Below, one piece after another: positions 1 to 8,419 of a stretch of DNA of 64,000 bases; within the stretch, counting starts at the first letter, position 1, and each line of letters starts with the position of its first letter. A program made the position numbers and the translations under genes. Origin of the DNA: Cyclobacterium plantarum. Lineage in GTDB: Bacteria > Bacteroidota > Bacteroidia > Cytophagales > Cyclobacteriaceae. Where the stretch lies: assembly GCF_011290685.1 (NCBI RefSeq), contig NZ_JAANYN010000003.1:515076-579075 (forward strand). Reading direction: 5' to 3'. The notes below the pieces were generated by a model. That model was not told the DNA's origin. It worked only from the letters and a program-made list of their open reading frames with translations, and made no database searches.

Positions 1-7
1 ATCGGGA

Positions 8-239
8 GTTCGACATTGCAAATGTCGAACAGCCATGCTCCTCGGAATTTGTAATTCCGTGGTTCAGATAAGGGGGATTTGTAATCCCTAAAACTGTCCG
101 ACACCCTCTCTGGGTTTGCAACTACATCCCTTTTATCCGATGAGTAACGTAGACGAGGCATTTGTAATGCCGGAAACCAAAGACCAACCATAAAGAAAAT
201 CGATCTTTCAAACGCTCCCGTTATGCCATTACAAATGGC
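8..239. repeat. Cluster of short palindromes with 3-base loops
   Basis: Five perfect inverted repeats lie in 232 bases. Stem GTTCGACATT with loop GCA is at 8-30. CGGAATT with loop TGT is at 43-59. GGGATT with loop TGT is at 74-88. GGCATT with loop TGT is at 157-171. GCCATT with loop ACA is at 225-239. The inner ATT..AAT is constant while the outer bases change on both sides together, so pairing is kept. A weaker relative lies near 112-130. This resembles REP-like elements mobilised by RAYT transposases, but no transposase is adjacent and the link is inference. No convincing gene is seen here. Confidence 0.7.
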
Positions 240-471
240 TTTTTGGCGGATCTTACTTGTTTATGATTCCGAAAATAACGAGGTGAAATGGCATACTTCA
301 CCCAGCACTGATCTTTTTATGGCAAAAAAAACTATTTTTAAAGGGGGATTTTGTATTTCTGAGGTTGACAGGAGCGTTTCTGGTTTGTATTTTCCTATGG
401 GCAGGTTGTTTTAAAAGGTTAACACAAATCCTCAGTACCATTGATTTTTCAGGGAGAGGAAGTATTCCATT
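240..471. other. Intergenic stretch, no gene seen
   Basis: This segment lies downstream of the minus-strand nosY gene. Short open frames on the plus strand (223-414 and 365-604) have no recognisable features. One starts inside a palindrome and the other runs into nosY antisense, so both are treated as chance. Confidence 0.5.
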
Positions 472-1239
472 TTATAAGTCCTTGTCTCGAAACATCCGAA
501 AGGAAAAAGCTACCGGAATGAAAGCCCAGGCCAGCATGATGAGCAGGCTAGCGATAAGTCCCCACCATTCGCTGAAAAACTGCTGGAATATTGCCCCACT
601 GTAACCCATCAGTGCAGCGGCTTCGGTCTGCATGAGCACCATGATTCTGCCCAGGTCCACAGGATTGAGAAAAGTAATGTAAAGCACCACTTTTTCAATG
701 GGGTAATCACTAAAATTGTACATCATCAAAAGTACCAAGCCATCGAAAATCAGTACAAAATAGACCCAAAGGAACAAGGCAAAACCCATTCCTCTGGCCT
801 TGTCCCTCACCCATACGGCTACAAGAAGGGCAAGGCCAATGAAAATTCCGCTCAGCAACAGGGCAACGCCCGATAGTACCAGGGATACCCAGTGAGGATG
901 CATCAGCCATAAAGGCAATCCCAAACCTGCCACTATGGCCAGGCCGAGGGAAACCAACAGGCCCAAATAAAAGCTTCCTATGATACTGCCTCGCTTTAGC
1001 GGTTGTGCCATCAGAAGGACCATGAATTCATACATATTGTAATAATAAATGGTAGAAAAAATCACCGTGATCATGGGCACCAGCATCAGTGTAAGGTTTA
1101 ATACGCCCAGAATGGCTTTATCTCCCTGTCCCTGCAGTAAAAAAAAGCCAATGGTGGCCAGTAGCAGAAAAAACGCATAAAGCAAAATGATCCAGTTTTT
1201 GATCAGGTCTGAAATAATAAATTTCGCAATTTTAAACAT
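472..1239 (-). CDS. nosY: NosY-type ABC transporter permease
   Basis: This 255-residue polytopic membrane protein has about six hydrophobic segments (roughly residues 16-37, 49-70, 93-112, 120-145, 152-175 and 230-250). It is the membrane partner of the NosF ATPase. In the NosDFY complex it supports assembly of the copper centre of nitrous oxide reductase in the periplasm. An NPVDLGRI stretch near residue 191 is of the kind seen in NosY. Its ATG overlaps the 3' end of nosF by 8 bases, which indicates translational coupling. It is the last gene of the nos operon. The length fits the family. Confidence 0.88.
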   Translation of the reverse strand: MFKIAKFIISDLIKNWIILLYAFFLLLATIGFFLLQGQGDKAILGVLNLTLMLVPMITVIFSTIYYYNMYEFMVLLMAQPLKRGSIIGSFYLGLLVSLGLAIVAGLGLPLWLMHPHWVSLVLSGVALLLSGIFIGLALLVAVWVRDKARGMGFALFLWVYFVLIFDGLVLLMMYNFSDYPIEKVVLYITFLNPVDLGRIMVLMQTEAAALMGYSGAIFQQFFSEWWGLIASLLIMLAWAFIPVAFSFRMFRDKDL

Positions 1240-1948
1240 GGTTTTTTTCCTGTTTTAATACCTGGGCAATGATCCGGTTCAACCGGTTTTCTGCCGTCTC
1301 GGCCCTGAGTTGTTCCAAAGGCTTAAAGAATTTTACTTCTCCTTCCATCAGATAGCAGACATGGGTAATGATGTCGTCCAGGTCATTCAAAATATGTGAA
1401 CTGATCAATATCAGGCGGTCGTTTCCCAGGGATTTCTGTAGCTTCTCTTTAAGGATTTCATTGGCAATGGGGTCCAGGCCCGCCGTGGGCTCATCCAATA
1501 CCAATACCTTAGGGTCAAAAAGGAAAGCCAGGGCGGCACTCACTTTTTGTTTCATGCCCCCGGACAGAATTTCCAATCGTTTGGATCCCATTTGTTCTAT
1601 TTCGAAAGCATGATAAAGGTCCAGGTCTCTCTGCTTTTCATCCTTCCGCAACTTCTTCATCATGTGGAAGAGCTGGCTGACGGTCATGTTGGCAGGAAAA
1701 CGGCTCATTTGTGGCATGTATCCTATATGCCGCCGGTATTGGCTTTGACCGGTTATTGGCTTGCCATCAAAGGTGACTTCTCCCTTTTGAGGTAAAACCA
1801 TTCCCAGGATGATCTTGATCAGGGTGGATTTACCAGAGCCGTTTGGGCCGATTAAGCCAATGGCCTGGTTTTGTCCATAGTCCAGGAAAATGTCTTTCAG
1901 GACTGGGATCCTGCCAAAGGATTTGTAAATATGGTCTAGTTTAATCAT
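1232..1948 (-). CDS. nosF: NosF-type ABC transporter ATPase
   Basis: This 238-residue cytoplasmic ATPase shows Walker A GPNGSGKST at residues 34-42, signature LSGGMKQ at 128-134 and Walker B LVLDEPT at 149-155. It powers the NosDFY complex, which matures the copper sites of NosZ. It overlaps nosD upstream and nosY downstream by 8 bases each, so the three are probably translated together. On sequence alone it could be any ABC ATPase; its place between nosD and nosY decides the name. Confidence 0.9.
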   Translation of the reverse strand: MIKLDHIYKSFGRIPVLKDIFLDYGQNQAIGLIGPNGSGKSTLIKIILGMVLPQKGEVTFDGKPITGQSQYRRHIGYMPQMSRFPANMTVSQLFHMMKKLRKDEKQRDLDLYHAFEIEQMGSKRLEILSGGMKQKVSAALAFLFDPKVLVLDEPTAGLDPIANEILKEKLQKSLGNDRLILISSHILNDLDDIITHVCYLMEGEVKFFKPLEQLRAETAENRLNRIIAQVLKQEKNHV

Positions 1949-3191
1949 AGGTATATGGCTTTATTCGGGGACGCTCATCAGACAGGTGCTCGGGAATGAT
2001 TTCAGGAAACATCCGTTCGGCCATGTCCAATGCATCGACCAGAAAACTGTGCAGGAGCATGTTGGCAGCCGGGATTTTGTCCGTGATCAGGGCAAAGAGG
2101 TTGACCGGTCGATGGGGAAAATCACCTATTCCGTCCTTATTCAAGTCATAACCCTTGTATTGTGCCCAGTAGTTTCCTTCAAAATGATTCAAGTTGGATC
2201 GTGAATTGGTCAGCACCTCAAAAGTGTTTCCGATGAAATTATTGGACAGGATTTCATTGTCAATACAGTTTCCCTTGATGTCCATGGCTTTCCCATTATT
2301 GATGAAATCATTTTTTTCAATTTTTATCCTATTGGCTCCTTCGGCGTATACGCCTATTGTATTGCGAATAAAGGTGTTTTGGACCATGAGGCCATCGCTG
2401 ATTTCCTTAAGCAAAATGCCATAGGAAGAACCACCCCAATTCTCTTCAAAGGTGTTTTTTATCATTCTGATCTGCTTGCTGAACATCACAGCCACGCCTG
2501 CTCCATTTCTCCGGAAGATGTTTTTTTCATAAGTATCGTAATTGGAGAACATAAAATGCAGACCATAGCGCATATTGTCCTGGCTGGTGTTGCCCCGGAT
2601 CAGGCTTTGATCGACAAACTCAAAATAAATCCCGTCCCGGTGTTGGCTCAGGTGATTGTTGATTACTTCCATTTGGCTACCTTTCCAGATATGGATGGCA
2701 TTGCCTGCATTCATTTCATCATAGGCTTCTCCCCGAATGGTATTATTCAGTACCCTGCAGCGGGAGGCATTTTGCAGGTAAATTCCAAAAAAGGTGTTGA
2801 GTAGCAAATTGTTGTCGATGATGACATTCCTTGCTTCAACCACCCTTATGGCTGCCCTGTCCTTCAAATGGCTTACACCTATGTTCTGAAGGGTCAATCC
2901 CTGAATCAGAACCTGATCCGCCTTTACAATGAAGATTTCATCGCCCCCCTGGCTATCGATCACCGGCTTATTTACCCCTATGATTGCCATGGGTTTGTTG
3001 ATTTCCATTTGGTTTTCCAGGTAAGTGCCTTCGTGTACGAAAATGGTGTCCCCTTTACCTGCCAGGGCAATGGCCTCCTTAATGGTATCCAACTGCGTTC
3101 CTTTTCTTACATGCAAGGAACCTGCTTCAAGGCCGAAGTGAAGCACTGAAACCAATGGTACCAGAAAAAGGAAGTATAAGCGTATTCTCAT
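1941..3191 (-). CDS. nosD: NosD periplasmic copper-maturation protein
   Basis: This 416-residue protein has an N-terminal signal peptide (about residues 1-23) and then many short beta-helix turns with N-rich and I-rich repeats, the carbohydrate-binding/sugar-hydrolase fold typical of NosD. NosD works with NosF and NosY in supplying copper to NosZ in the periplasm. The start ATG overlaps the nosL stop as ATGA at 3188-3191. Length and position match NosD from other clade II clusters. Confidence 0.9.
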   Translation of the reverse strand: MRIRLYFLFLVPLVSVLHFGLEAGSLHVRKGTQLDTIKEAIALAGKGDTIFVHEGTYLENQMEINKPMAIIGVNKPVIDSQGGDEIFIVKADQVLIQGLTLQNIGVSHLKDRAAIRVVEARNVIIDNNLLLNTFFGIYLQNASRCRVLNNTIRGEAYDEMNAGNAIHIWKGSQMEVINNHLSQHRDGIYFEFVDQSLIRGNTSQDNMRYGLHFMFSNYDTYEKNIFRRNGAGVAVMFSKQIRMIKNTFEENWGGSSYGILLKEISDGLMVQNTFIRNTIGVYAEGANRIKIEKNDFINNGKAMDIKGNCIDNEILSNNFIGNTFEVLTNSRSNLNHFEGNYWAQYKGYDLNKDGIGDFPHRPVNLFALITDKIPAANMLLHSFLVDALDMAERMFPEIIPEHLSDERPRIKPYTYD

Positions 3192-3640
3192 TTTCCCGGA
3201 TTGAATGAGGAAAGTTGATTTTGCAGCGTTTTCCAGGTCAGGGATTCAATGGTGCCGGAGGGCTTATCCCCAAACCCTGCCAGATGGGCTCCCATAGGGC
3301 TTTGGTATTGCTCCGAAATGATAAAATTGAGCTGTTGAACGGCAATCAATTTGCCTGGCTCATCATAGGCAATGCCTAAAATGTGGGCAAAATCATGTTC
3401 CTCATTTTCTTTCTTGTAAGGTATTAGGCATTCCATGGCATCAAATTTATATACTTTTCCCTTGGTGGTTACCAGTTCTCCTCCGAACCTGGGGTCTGAT
3501 ATGGTCATTTTGCAATAGCTGCATTGGTCCTTTCCAAATGCAATGGGTTCAGGATCTGTGCTGCAAGCCGAGAGTAAAACCGGTATTAGCAGCAGGATAA
3601 AGGCCATGTGGATATCTACGATTGAATTGGTATGCATCAT
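3188..3640 (-). CDS. nosL: NosL copper-binding lipoprotein
   Basis: This 150-residue protein has a lipobox ending at Cys26 (LLSAC), followed by the NosL metal motif CSYCKM (Cys40, Cys43, Met45). NosL is a periplasmic lipoprotein that binds Cu(I) and hands it to NosZ. The chosen start gives an 11-residue leader before Met12, which is an alternative start. The gene lies 17 bases after the small membrane protein gene and overlaps nosD by 4 bases. Confidence 0.9.
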   Translation of the reverse strand: MMHTNSIVDIHMAFILLLIPVLLSACSTDPEPIAFGKDQCSYCKMTISDPRFGGELVTTKGKVYKFDAMECLIPYKKENEEHDFAHILGIAYDEPGKLIAVQQLNFIISEQYQSPMGAHLAGFGDKPSGTIESLTWKTLQNQLSSFNPGK

Positions 3641-3657
3641 TTACCGGACTTTTGAAG

Positions 3658-4242
3658 CTATTTTTCTTTACCAAATTTACTTTTTATAAATGCCAGTCCT
3701 CCTAAAAGCGTTGCCAAACCCAAAAACAGCCCACCCCAATGGGGATAGGATTGTACCTTAAAGTTTAGCAAATCCTTTTTTCCCAATAAAGGAGGCATAT
3801 AGGTCATGCCTTCCACTTTGATGGGTGCTTTGGGATCCAGGTTATGACCATAATCATAGAGCCAGAGGTAAAAATCGTAAAGCCCCAAAATCCCCAATAG
3901 TAGCAGGATGATGGTCCAGCTTAAGAATCCCGCACTTTTATTAATCCAGGCAAAGATCAGCCCCAGGGTGATCATGAGGTAATTGATCAGGGGGAAGTAT
4001 TTCAATTCCGGAATGGAATCCGGATGAATGGCCTGCATCCCAATATAGTGGTTCAGGATATTGATGTTCTGGATGATGTTCTTGTCAGTTCCGGAGACTT
4101 TATTGATCCAGATGTGCAATTGTAATCCTCCCGGGAATTGAGCTGCATCCAGGCGTATTTGCCATAAAGGGAAAAAGAACAATGCTGCCAGACTGACTAC
4201 CGCCAGAAGCATTAGGATTTTGGGACTGGGTAATTTTTTCAT
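3658..4242 (-). CDS. nos-cluster membrane protein of unknown function
   Basis: This 194-residue protein has about four hydrophobic segments (near residues 8-26, 82-100, 106-128 and 168-186). A periplasmic loop before the second segment contains HYIGMQAIH, and a late loop contains YPHWGG. I do not recognise a named family. Small membrane proteins of this kind recur between nosZ and nosL in clade II clusters, so a role in NosZ maturation or electron supply is likely but unproven. The gene starts 80 bases after nosZ, beyond a hairpin, and is followed closely by nosL. Confidence 0.75.
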   Translation of the reverse strand: MKKLPSPKILMLLAVVSLAALFFFPLWQIRLDAAQFPGGLQLHIWINKVSGTDKNIIQNINILNHYIGMQAIHPDSIPELKYFPLINYLMITLGLIFAWINKSAGFLSWTIILLLLGILGLYDFYLWLYDYGHNLDPKAPIKVEGMTYMPPLLGKKDLLNFKVQSYPHWGGLFLGLATLLGGLAFIKSKFGKEK

Positions 4243-4278
4243 AGAGAAACAGTTTTTCTGGCCTGAAGGCTGAATTTA

Positions 4279-4316
4279 GAAAAGGCTGCTGCCAGGGTGT
4301 TGTACCGGCAGCAGCC
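4279..4316 (-). terminator. Hairpin terminator or attenuator after nosZ
   Basis: GGCTGCTGCC (4284-4293) pairs perfectly with GGCAGCAGCC (4307-4316) around a 13-base loop. On the minus strand the stem is followed by TTTTCT. It begins 7 bases past the nosZ stop and stands before the next operon gene, so it probably ends part of the transcripts or protects the nosZ mRNA 3' end. Confidence 0.75.
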
Positions 4317-4322
4317 TGAAAA

Positions 4323-6341
4323 TTACTTTGATGCCCGGGTTTTGGCCTGCTCATAGAAGGAATTTGCCGCTTCCTGGTTTTCTCTTAATTCTTCGTTCAG
4401 CCCCCATTTTAGCGGAACATTGGAGCCCTCGGCGGAAACCCTTGCATATCCCGACATCTCCTGGTGCAGGGCGGAACAGAAGTCGGTGCAGTAGAAGGCA
4501 AAAACCCCTGGTTTTTTAGGTTCCCAAAGCAAGGTCCTGGTTTGCCCGGGCATGACCAGGAGCTCAGCATTGGTAGCTCCCTGCATGGCAAAACCATGGG
4601 GCACATCCCAGTCCTGCTCTAAATTGGTGAGGTGAAAAAACACTTTATCTCCCACCTTGATCCCTTCTATATTGTCCGGGGCCAGGTGACTTCTCATGGC
4701 GGTCATGTAAACGTGTACTTCATCACCTTCACGTTCCACCCTGGACCGTCCTTCACCCATGGTGGCATAAGGATGGGTGTTGTCTTCTATGGGATAGAAT
4801 TTTTTGGAGTTGGACATGAGCTTTTCGGCTTCTATGGCCTGGGCATAATGAGGCTCCGCCTTGGTGGGAAAATCCAGAATCAATTTCATTTTCTCTCCGC
4901 TGATGTCAAAAAGCTGGGCAGAGTGCATCATTTCCGGGCCGGTAGGCAAAAACCGGTCTTTGGTGATTTTATTCATGGCTACCAGGTATTTGCCATTGGG
5001 CTTTCGGGTTTCTCCTCCAGGGATCACCAGGTGGCCGGGAGAATAAAAGGTGGATTGACGGTCCAGGATTTCCTTGGATTCCACATCCCATTTTACCACT
5101 TCGGAAGAGATGAAAAATGTGGTATAGGCATTTCCTCTTCCGTCAAATTCCGTATGGAGGGGACCTAGCCCTGGTTTCTGAACGATGCCATGGAGTCCTG
5201 CTTCATAATTGATGATGGGAATGCCGTCAAATTCACCGTCAAAATTTTCCTCCTCTATGGCTTGCATTATCTGGCTGAAGGAATAGACAGACATGTCAGC
5301 AGAGAGCTTTCCGTTTCCGACAATATATTCTCCGGTGGGATCTATATCACATCCGTGTGGTGACTTGGGTACCGGGATAAAATAGACCATGTCCGGGCAT
5401 TCTTTTGGATCAAGGATTTTTGTAGTGGTCCTTTCCTCAGAATTGACAATCCCGGATCCTTCGTCCATCAGGTTGTGGTAATAGGAGGTTTCTCTTTCCG
5501 TAAACTTACCGGCGGCCAGGTATTCTTCTGCTTTTTTCCAGTTAACAATGGCCATCAGGTCCTTGTCCATTTGGGAGGCATTTACTTCCAGCAGGGAATG
5601 GGCCTGCTCAGAATTGTAGGTGGTCAGAAAGCTCCAGCCGTGAGATACCGCTTTGCCGTTTCTGGCCAGGTCATAATTGAATCCGGGCATCTCAATCTGA
5701 AAGGCCAGATCCATATGGCCATGCTCCTGGTCTAAAGATACGTAATTGATCAGGCCCTTGAAGTTTTCCTTGTAGGTATCAATGGGTACATCTTCCTGGG
5801 GAATGGGTACACTAAACCGGGTGCCCGAAACCAGGTATTCTGAGTTTTCTGTGATAAAGGGAGAACAGTGCAGTCCGGCTACATCAGGAATTTCCAGTAT
5901 TTCTACGGTCTCGAAAGTGGTGAGGTCCACCCGCGCAATCCTGGGCGTATTGTTACCGTTCACGAACAGCCACCTGCCATCAAACTCTCCGTTTTGCTGG
6001 GAAAGCTCGATATGGTGGGAGTCATCCCAGGGAACAAACCCGTAGGAAGTATTGAACATGTTTTTGGTTTCTTCACTGTAACCATACCCATTTTCCGGAT
6101 ATTGGGAGAAAACAGGGATTTCTTTAAACAGTCTTCCGGAGGGCAGGCCGTAAACGGTAATTTGTCCACTATAGCCACCGGATAGAAAGGCATAAAACTC
6201 ATCGTATTCGCCAGGTGGAACATAAGCCTGTTGGGCTGCATCGCCATGAATGAGCTGACTGGAATCCTTGTTATTGCAGGCTACCATACCGATCAGGAGA
6301 ACCGGCATTAAGCGCAAAAGTGCATTTTTGTTAAGTATCAT
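4323..6341 (-). CDS. nosZ: Nitrous oxide reductase, clade II, lipoprotein type
   Basis: NosZ reduces N2O to N2 in the periplasm. The 672-residue protein has the beta-propeller CuZ ligand motifs (DDSHH at residues 106-110, then SPHGCD, GPLHTEF, SPGHLVI and DNTHPY) and a C-terminal cupredoxin CuA site CTDFC at 618-622 with His626 and Met629. There is no twin-arginine signal. Instead there is a Sec leader with a possible lipobox MVAC at Cys22, so the enzyme may be membrane anchored. Sec export and this cluster make it clade II. It lies 23 bases after the cytochrome c gene. All key ligands are present, so it should be active. Confidence 0.95.
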   Translation of the reverse strand: MILNKNALLRLMPVLLIGMVACNNKDSSQLIHGDAAQQAYVPPGEYDEFYAFLSGGYSGQITVYGLPSGRLFKEIPVFSQYPENGYGYSEETKNMFNTSYGFVPWDDSHHIELSQQNGEFDGRWLFVNGNNTPRIARVDLTTFETVEILEIPDVAGLHCSPFITENSEYLVSGTRFSVPIPQEDVPIDTYKENFKGLINYVSLDQEHGHMDLAFQIEMPGFNYDLARNGKAVSHGWSFLTTYNSEQAHSLLEVNASQMDKDLMAIVNWKKAEEYLAAGKFTERETSYYHNLMDEGSGIVNSEERTTTKILDPKECPDMVYFIPVPKSPHGCDIDPTGEYIVGNGKLSADMSVYSFSQIMQAIEEENFDGEFDGIPIINYEAGLHGIVQKPGLGPLHTEFDGRGNAYTTFFISSEVVKWDVESKEILDRQSTFYSPGHLVIPGGETRKPNGKYLVAMNKITKDRFLPTGPEMMHSAQLFDISGEKMKLILDFPTKAEPHYAQAIEAEKLMSNSKKFYPIEDNTHPYATMGEGRSRVEREGDEVHVYMTAMRSHLAPDNIEGIKVGDKVFFHLTNLEQDWDVPHGFAMQGATNAELLVMPGQTRTLLWEPKKPGVFAFYCTDFCSALHQEMSGYARVSAEGSNVPLKWGLNEELRENQEAANSFYEQAKTRASK

Positions 6342-6364
6342 CGTTATATGGGTTTAATGTTTAA

Positions 6365-6865
6365 TCAGGAATTGGCCTGGTCTTTATTGCCGGTTTTTTC
6401 TACATCATTATTGCGGAAGAATTCCAGAATATTTCTGGCATCCCCTACAGAAACATTCTGATTCGGCATCCTGGTAAGACACTCTTCGAGCATGGCCCTG
6501 GCTGCAGGGTCTTCGTCCAGCATGACATCTACATTGGTAATCATGTTCATGATCCATTCAGGCTTTCTGCGGTTTGTAACCCCCTGAAAACCCGGCCCAA
6601 CTACACGTTGATCTGTCAACTTATGGCAGGCGGAACATTTCATGTCATAAATGGCCTTTCCCATTTTTACCATGTCCTCATCTAGCTCTTCCTCCAGATT
6701 AACTTCTTCGATCTCGCCTATACCTTTTCCTTCAGCAATGGATTCGGGGACTTCAGGTGCTGTATCAGGAGCTGAGGATGAGGTAGTTTCCTCATTGTTT
6801 CCCGAACCACAGGAATAAAAAAACAAGGCGGCAACAGCCATTTTGATTAGGGTTAGATTTTTCAT
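6365..6865 (-). CDS. Lipoprotein cytochrome c, probable NosZ electron donor
   Basis: This 166-residue protein has a short leader ending in a lipobox at Cys19 (FYSC) and an acidic, low-complexity linker to about residue 65. A single-haem cytochrome c domain follows with CSACH at 77-81 and a likely axial Met133 in TRMPNQ. It would sit tethered in the periplasm. It lies between the large membrane protein and nosZ with gaps of 13 and 23 bases, so it is the obvious candidate to pass electrons to the CuA site of NosZ. That role is inferred from position. Confidence 0.88.
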   Translation of the reverse strand: MKNLTLIKMAVAALFFYSCGSGNNEETTSSSAPDTAPEVPESIAEGKGIGEIEEVNLEEELDEDMVKMGKAIYDMKCSACHKLTDQRVVGPGFQGVTNRRKPEWIMNMITNVDVMLDEDPAARAMLEECLTRMPNQNVSVGDARNILEFFRNNDVEKTGNKDQANS

Positions 6866-6878
6866 AGGTCATTTTCAT

Positions 6879-8123
6879 TTAGTTGTAGATATTAAATTCT
6901 GTTTTAATAAGCTTCTTTTCTTTGCTAATGGCCTTGCTTTGAAAGATAAAAAGGATAATTGACAGGGGTAAGAAGGCCGATGAAACAAACAATAGTTCGT
7001 GGTAAAAGGGCAATTGCCCCCAGTGCATCCAGTAAAATAAACCCTGGGAAAACAACAAGATCTCTGTCAATAGAAAGCCAGAGATAAATAAGATGGAGAT
7101 CATTAGAAACTGAAATGTTGCAGCCCTGAAAAATCCCAACTGGGTGAAAAAATAGATCAGAAATGCAGAAACAAAACCCAAGACCGTAAGGTGAATAAAT
7201 CCCATCATCAACGGTCGTATGGTAGTGGCAGAAACGGCCGCTTCGGGAAAAATCACCATACTTTGTATGCCTATTTTTGCTATCCAGGAAATCAGCCCAA
7301 ATCGGAAAAGGAGGCTTTGTCTGGCGGAGAATTGTTTAAGCTGAAGGCCGATTCCCTGCTGCCATATTTTTAAAAATAATCCTATACCAATCAGTTGAAG
7401 GATGATGCCCAGGTTGTTGAGCCACCAGTATGATTTGTTACCATAGGCCCAGAATAAAACCAGGCCGAAGGTCAAAACCGTTGCAGTGATAAATAAATAG
7501 TAAAACCAGGAGAATGCCTGCTTGCTAATTTTCCATTGCTGCTTGAGTAGGGCATCCAGTAGTAAGGCAAGGATGGCAAAAGTAAACCAGCCATGGAACT
7601 GGAAATGAAGGTAAAATTGTATGGCCACCTGGTACAATGCGGTGTTTCTGCCACCCGAAACGGCCAGAGGACCTAATACCCACACCCCAAGAGTAGAAAG
7701 AATCAAAAACACCAGGGCAGCATAAAACAGCTTTTTGACCGACGGGTTTGGGATTCGCTGGTCTCTCCAAATCCTATAACAAAACACATAACTGGCCAGA
7801 ATATGCATGGTGGAAAAACTGATCGATATGGCTGCATAACCTTGTAGCGGAAAACTGATCATCATACCTATCACAGAGATTTGTGTAATCCAGAATAATA
7901 CTGGATAGGCTTTGGATTTTGGTAAAGGAACAAAGCGGTGGCAAAAAAGCGCAAAAATACCCATGTATACCCAGCCCAACATGGCCAGATGGGAATGGGC
8001 ATGCAGCAGATTCCTGTATTCCATCCAATCTATCTCCCAGACAAAGGCGGCCCGGAGAACAAGACCAAAGAGAGCAGCAATCAAAAAATTTGAAAAAGAC
8101 AATAAAATCCAGAACTTTTTCAT
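6879..8123 (-). CDS. Polytopic His-rich membrane protein, first gene of nos operon
   Basis: This protein of about 414 residues has roughly 12 hydrophobic segments and conserved-looking histidines within membranes (HAHSHLAMLGW near residue 38, HFQFHGW near 172, GFIHLTVLGF near 290, and HWG and YHELL near 375). The pattern recalls haem-copper oxidase subunit I or NnrS-like proteins, but no standard signature is complete. It may carry haem and move electrons from quinol towards the cytochrome c. The ATG at 8123 is chosen; a longer frame would need a TTG at 8153. The next gene is 13 bases downstream. Confidence 0.7.
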   Translation of the reverse strand: MKKFWILLSFSNFLIAALFGLVLRAAFVWEIDWMEYRNLLHAHSHLAMLGWVYMGIFALFCHRFVPLPKSKAYPVLFWITQISVIGMMISFPLQGYAAISISFSTMHILASYVFCYRIWRDQRIPNPSVKKLFYAALVFLILSTLGVWVLGPLAVSGGRNTALYQVAIQFYLHFQFHGWFTFAILALLLDALLKQQWKISKQAFSWFYYLFITATVLTFGLVLFWAYGNKSYWWLNNLGIILQLIGIGLFLKIWQQGIGLQLKQFSARQSLLFRFGLISWIAKIGIQSMVIFPEAAVSATTIRPLMMGFIHLTVLGFVSAFLIYFFTQLGFFRAATFQFLMISILFISGFLLTEILLFSQGLFYWMHWGQLPFYHELLFVSSAFLPLSIILFIFQSKAISKEKKLIKTEFNIYN

Positions 8124-8419
8124 TCGATAAGGATTTATATTATACCCTAACAATGTAACATTTTACTTTTAAATGTACAAGTACGGTAATTTTTGGCTGA
8201 TGAAATTTGTAAAAGTGGGGATATTACGGATGTACTGCTAATAGGTTGTCTTCGATAAGCCCTGGATTCTTAGGCAATAATGCCAGCCATATGCAGAAAG
8301 GAATGAGGACATTGATTTAAAGAGGGATGGTTAAAAGGCACCTACCTGTCGGCGCAAGCAGGTGCGGGATTTTTCCGAGTCGTGGTAACGATAAGAAATG
8401 ACCTCTCAGAATAATTATC
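8124..8419. other. nos operon upstream region
   Basis: These 296 bases separate the nos operon start from the ric stop. An imperfect inverted repeat, ACATTT then a 7-base spacer then AAATGT, lies near 8158-8176, about 35 bases upstream of the first nos ATG, and could be an operator. I see no clear TTGAC-type Fnr/Crp box and no gene. Confidence 0.4.

Noticed and set aside
223..604. Two small plus-strand open frames before nosY
   Set aside because: One begins within a palindrome, the other runs antisense into nosY; neither has a promoter or family.
8124..8153. Upstream TTG start of the first nos gene
   Set aside because: It adds ten residues before a normal membrane-protein start; ATG 8123 is preferred.
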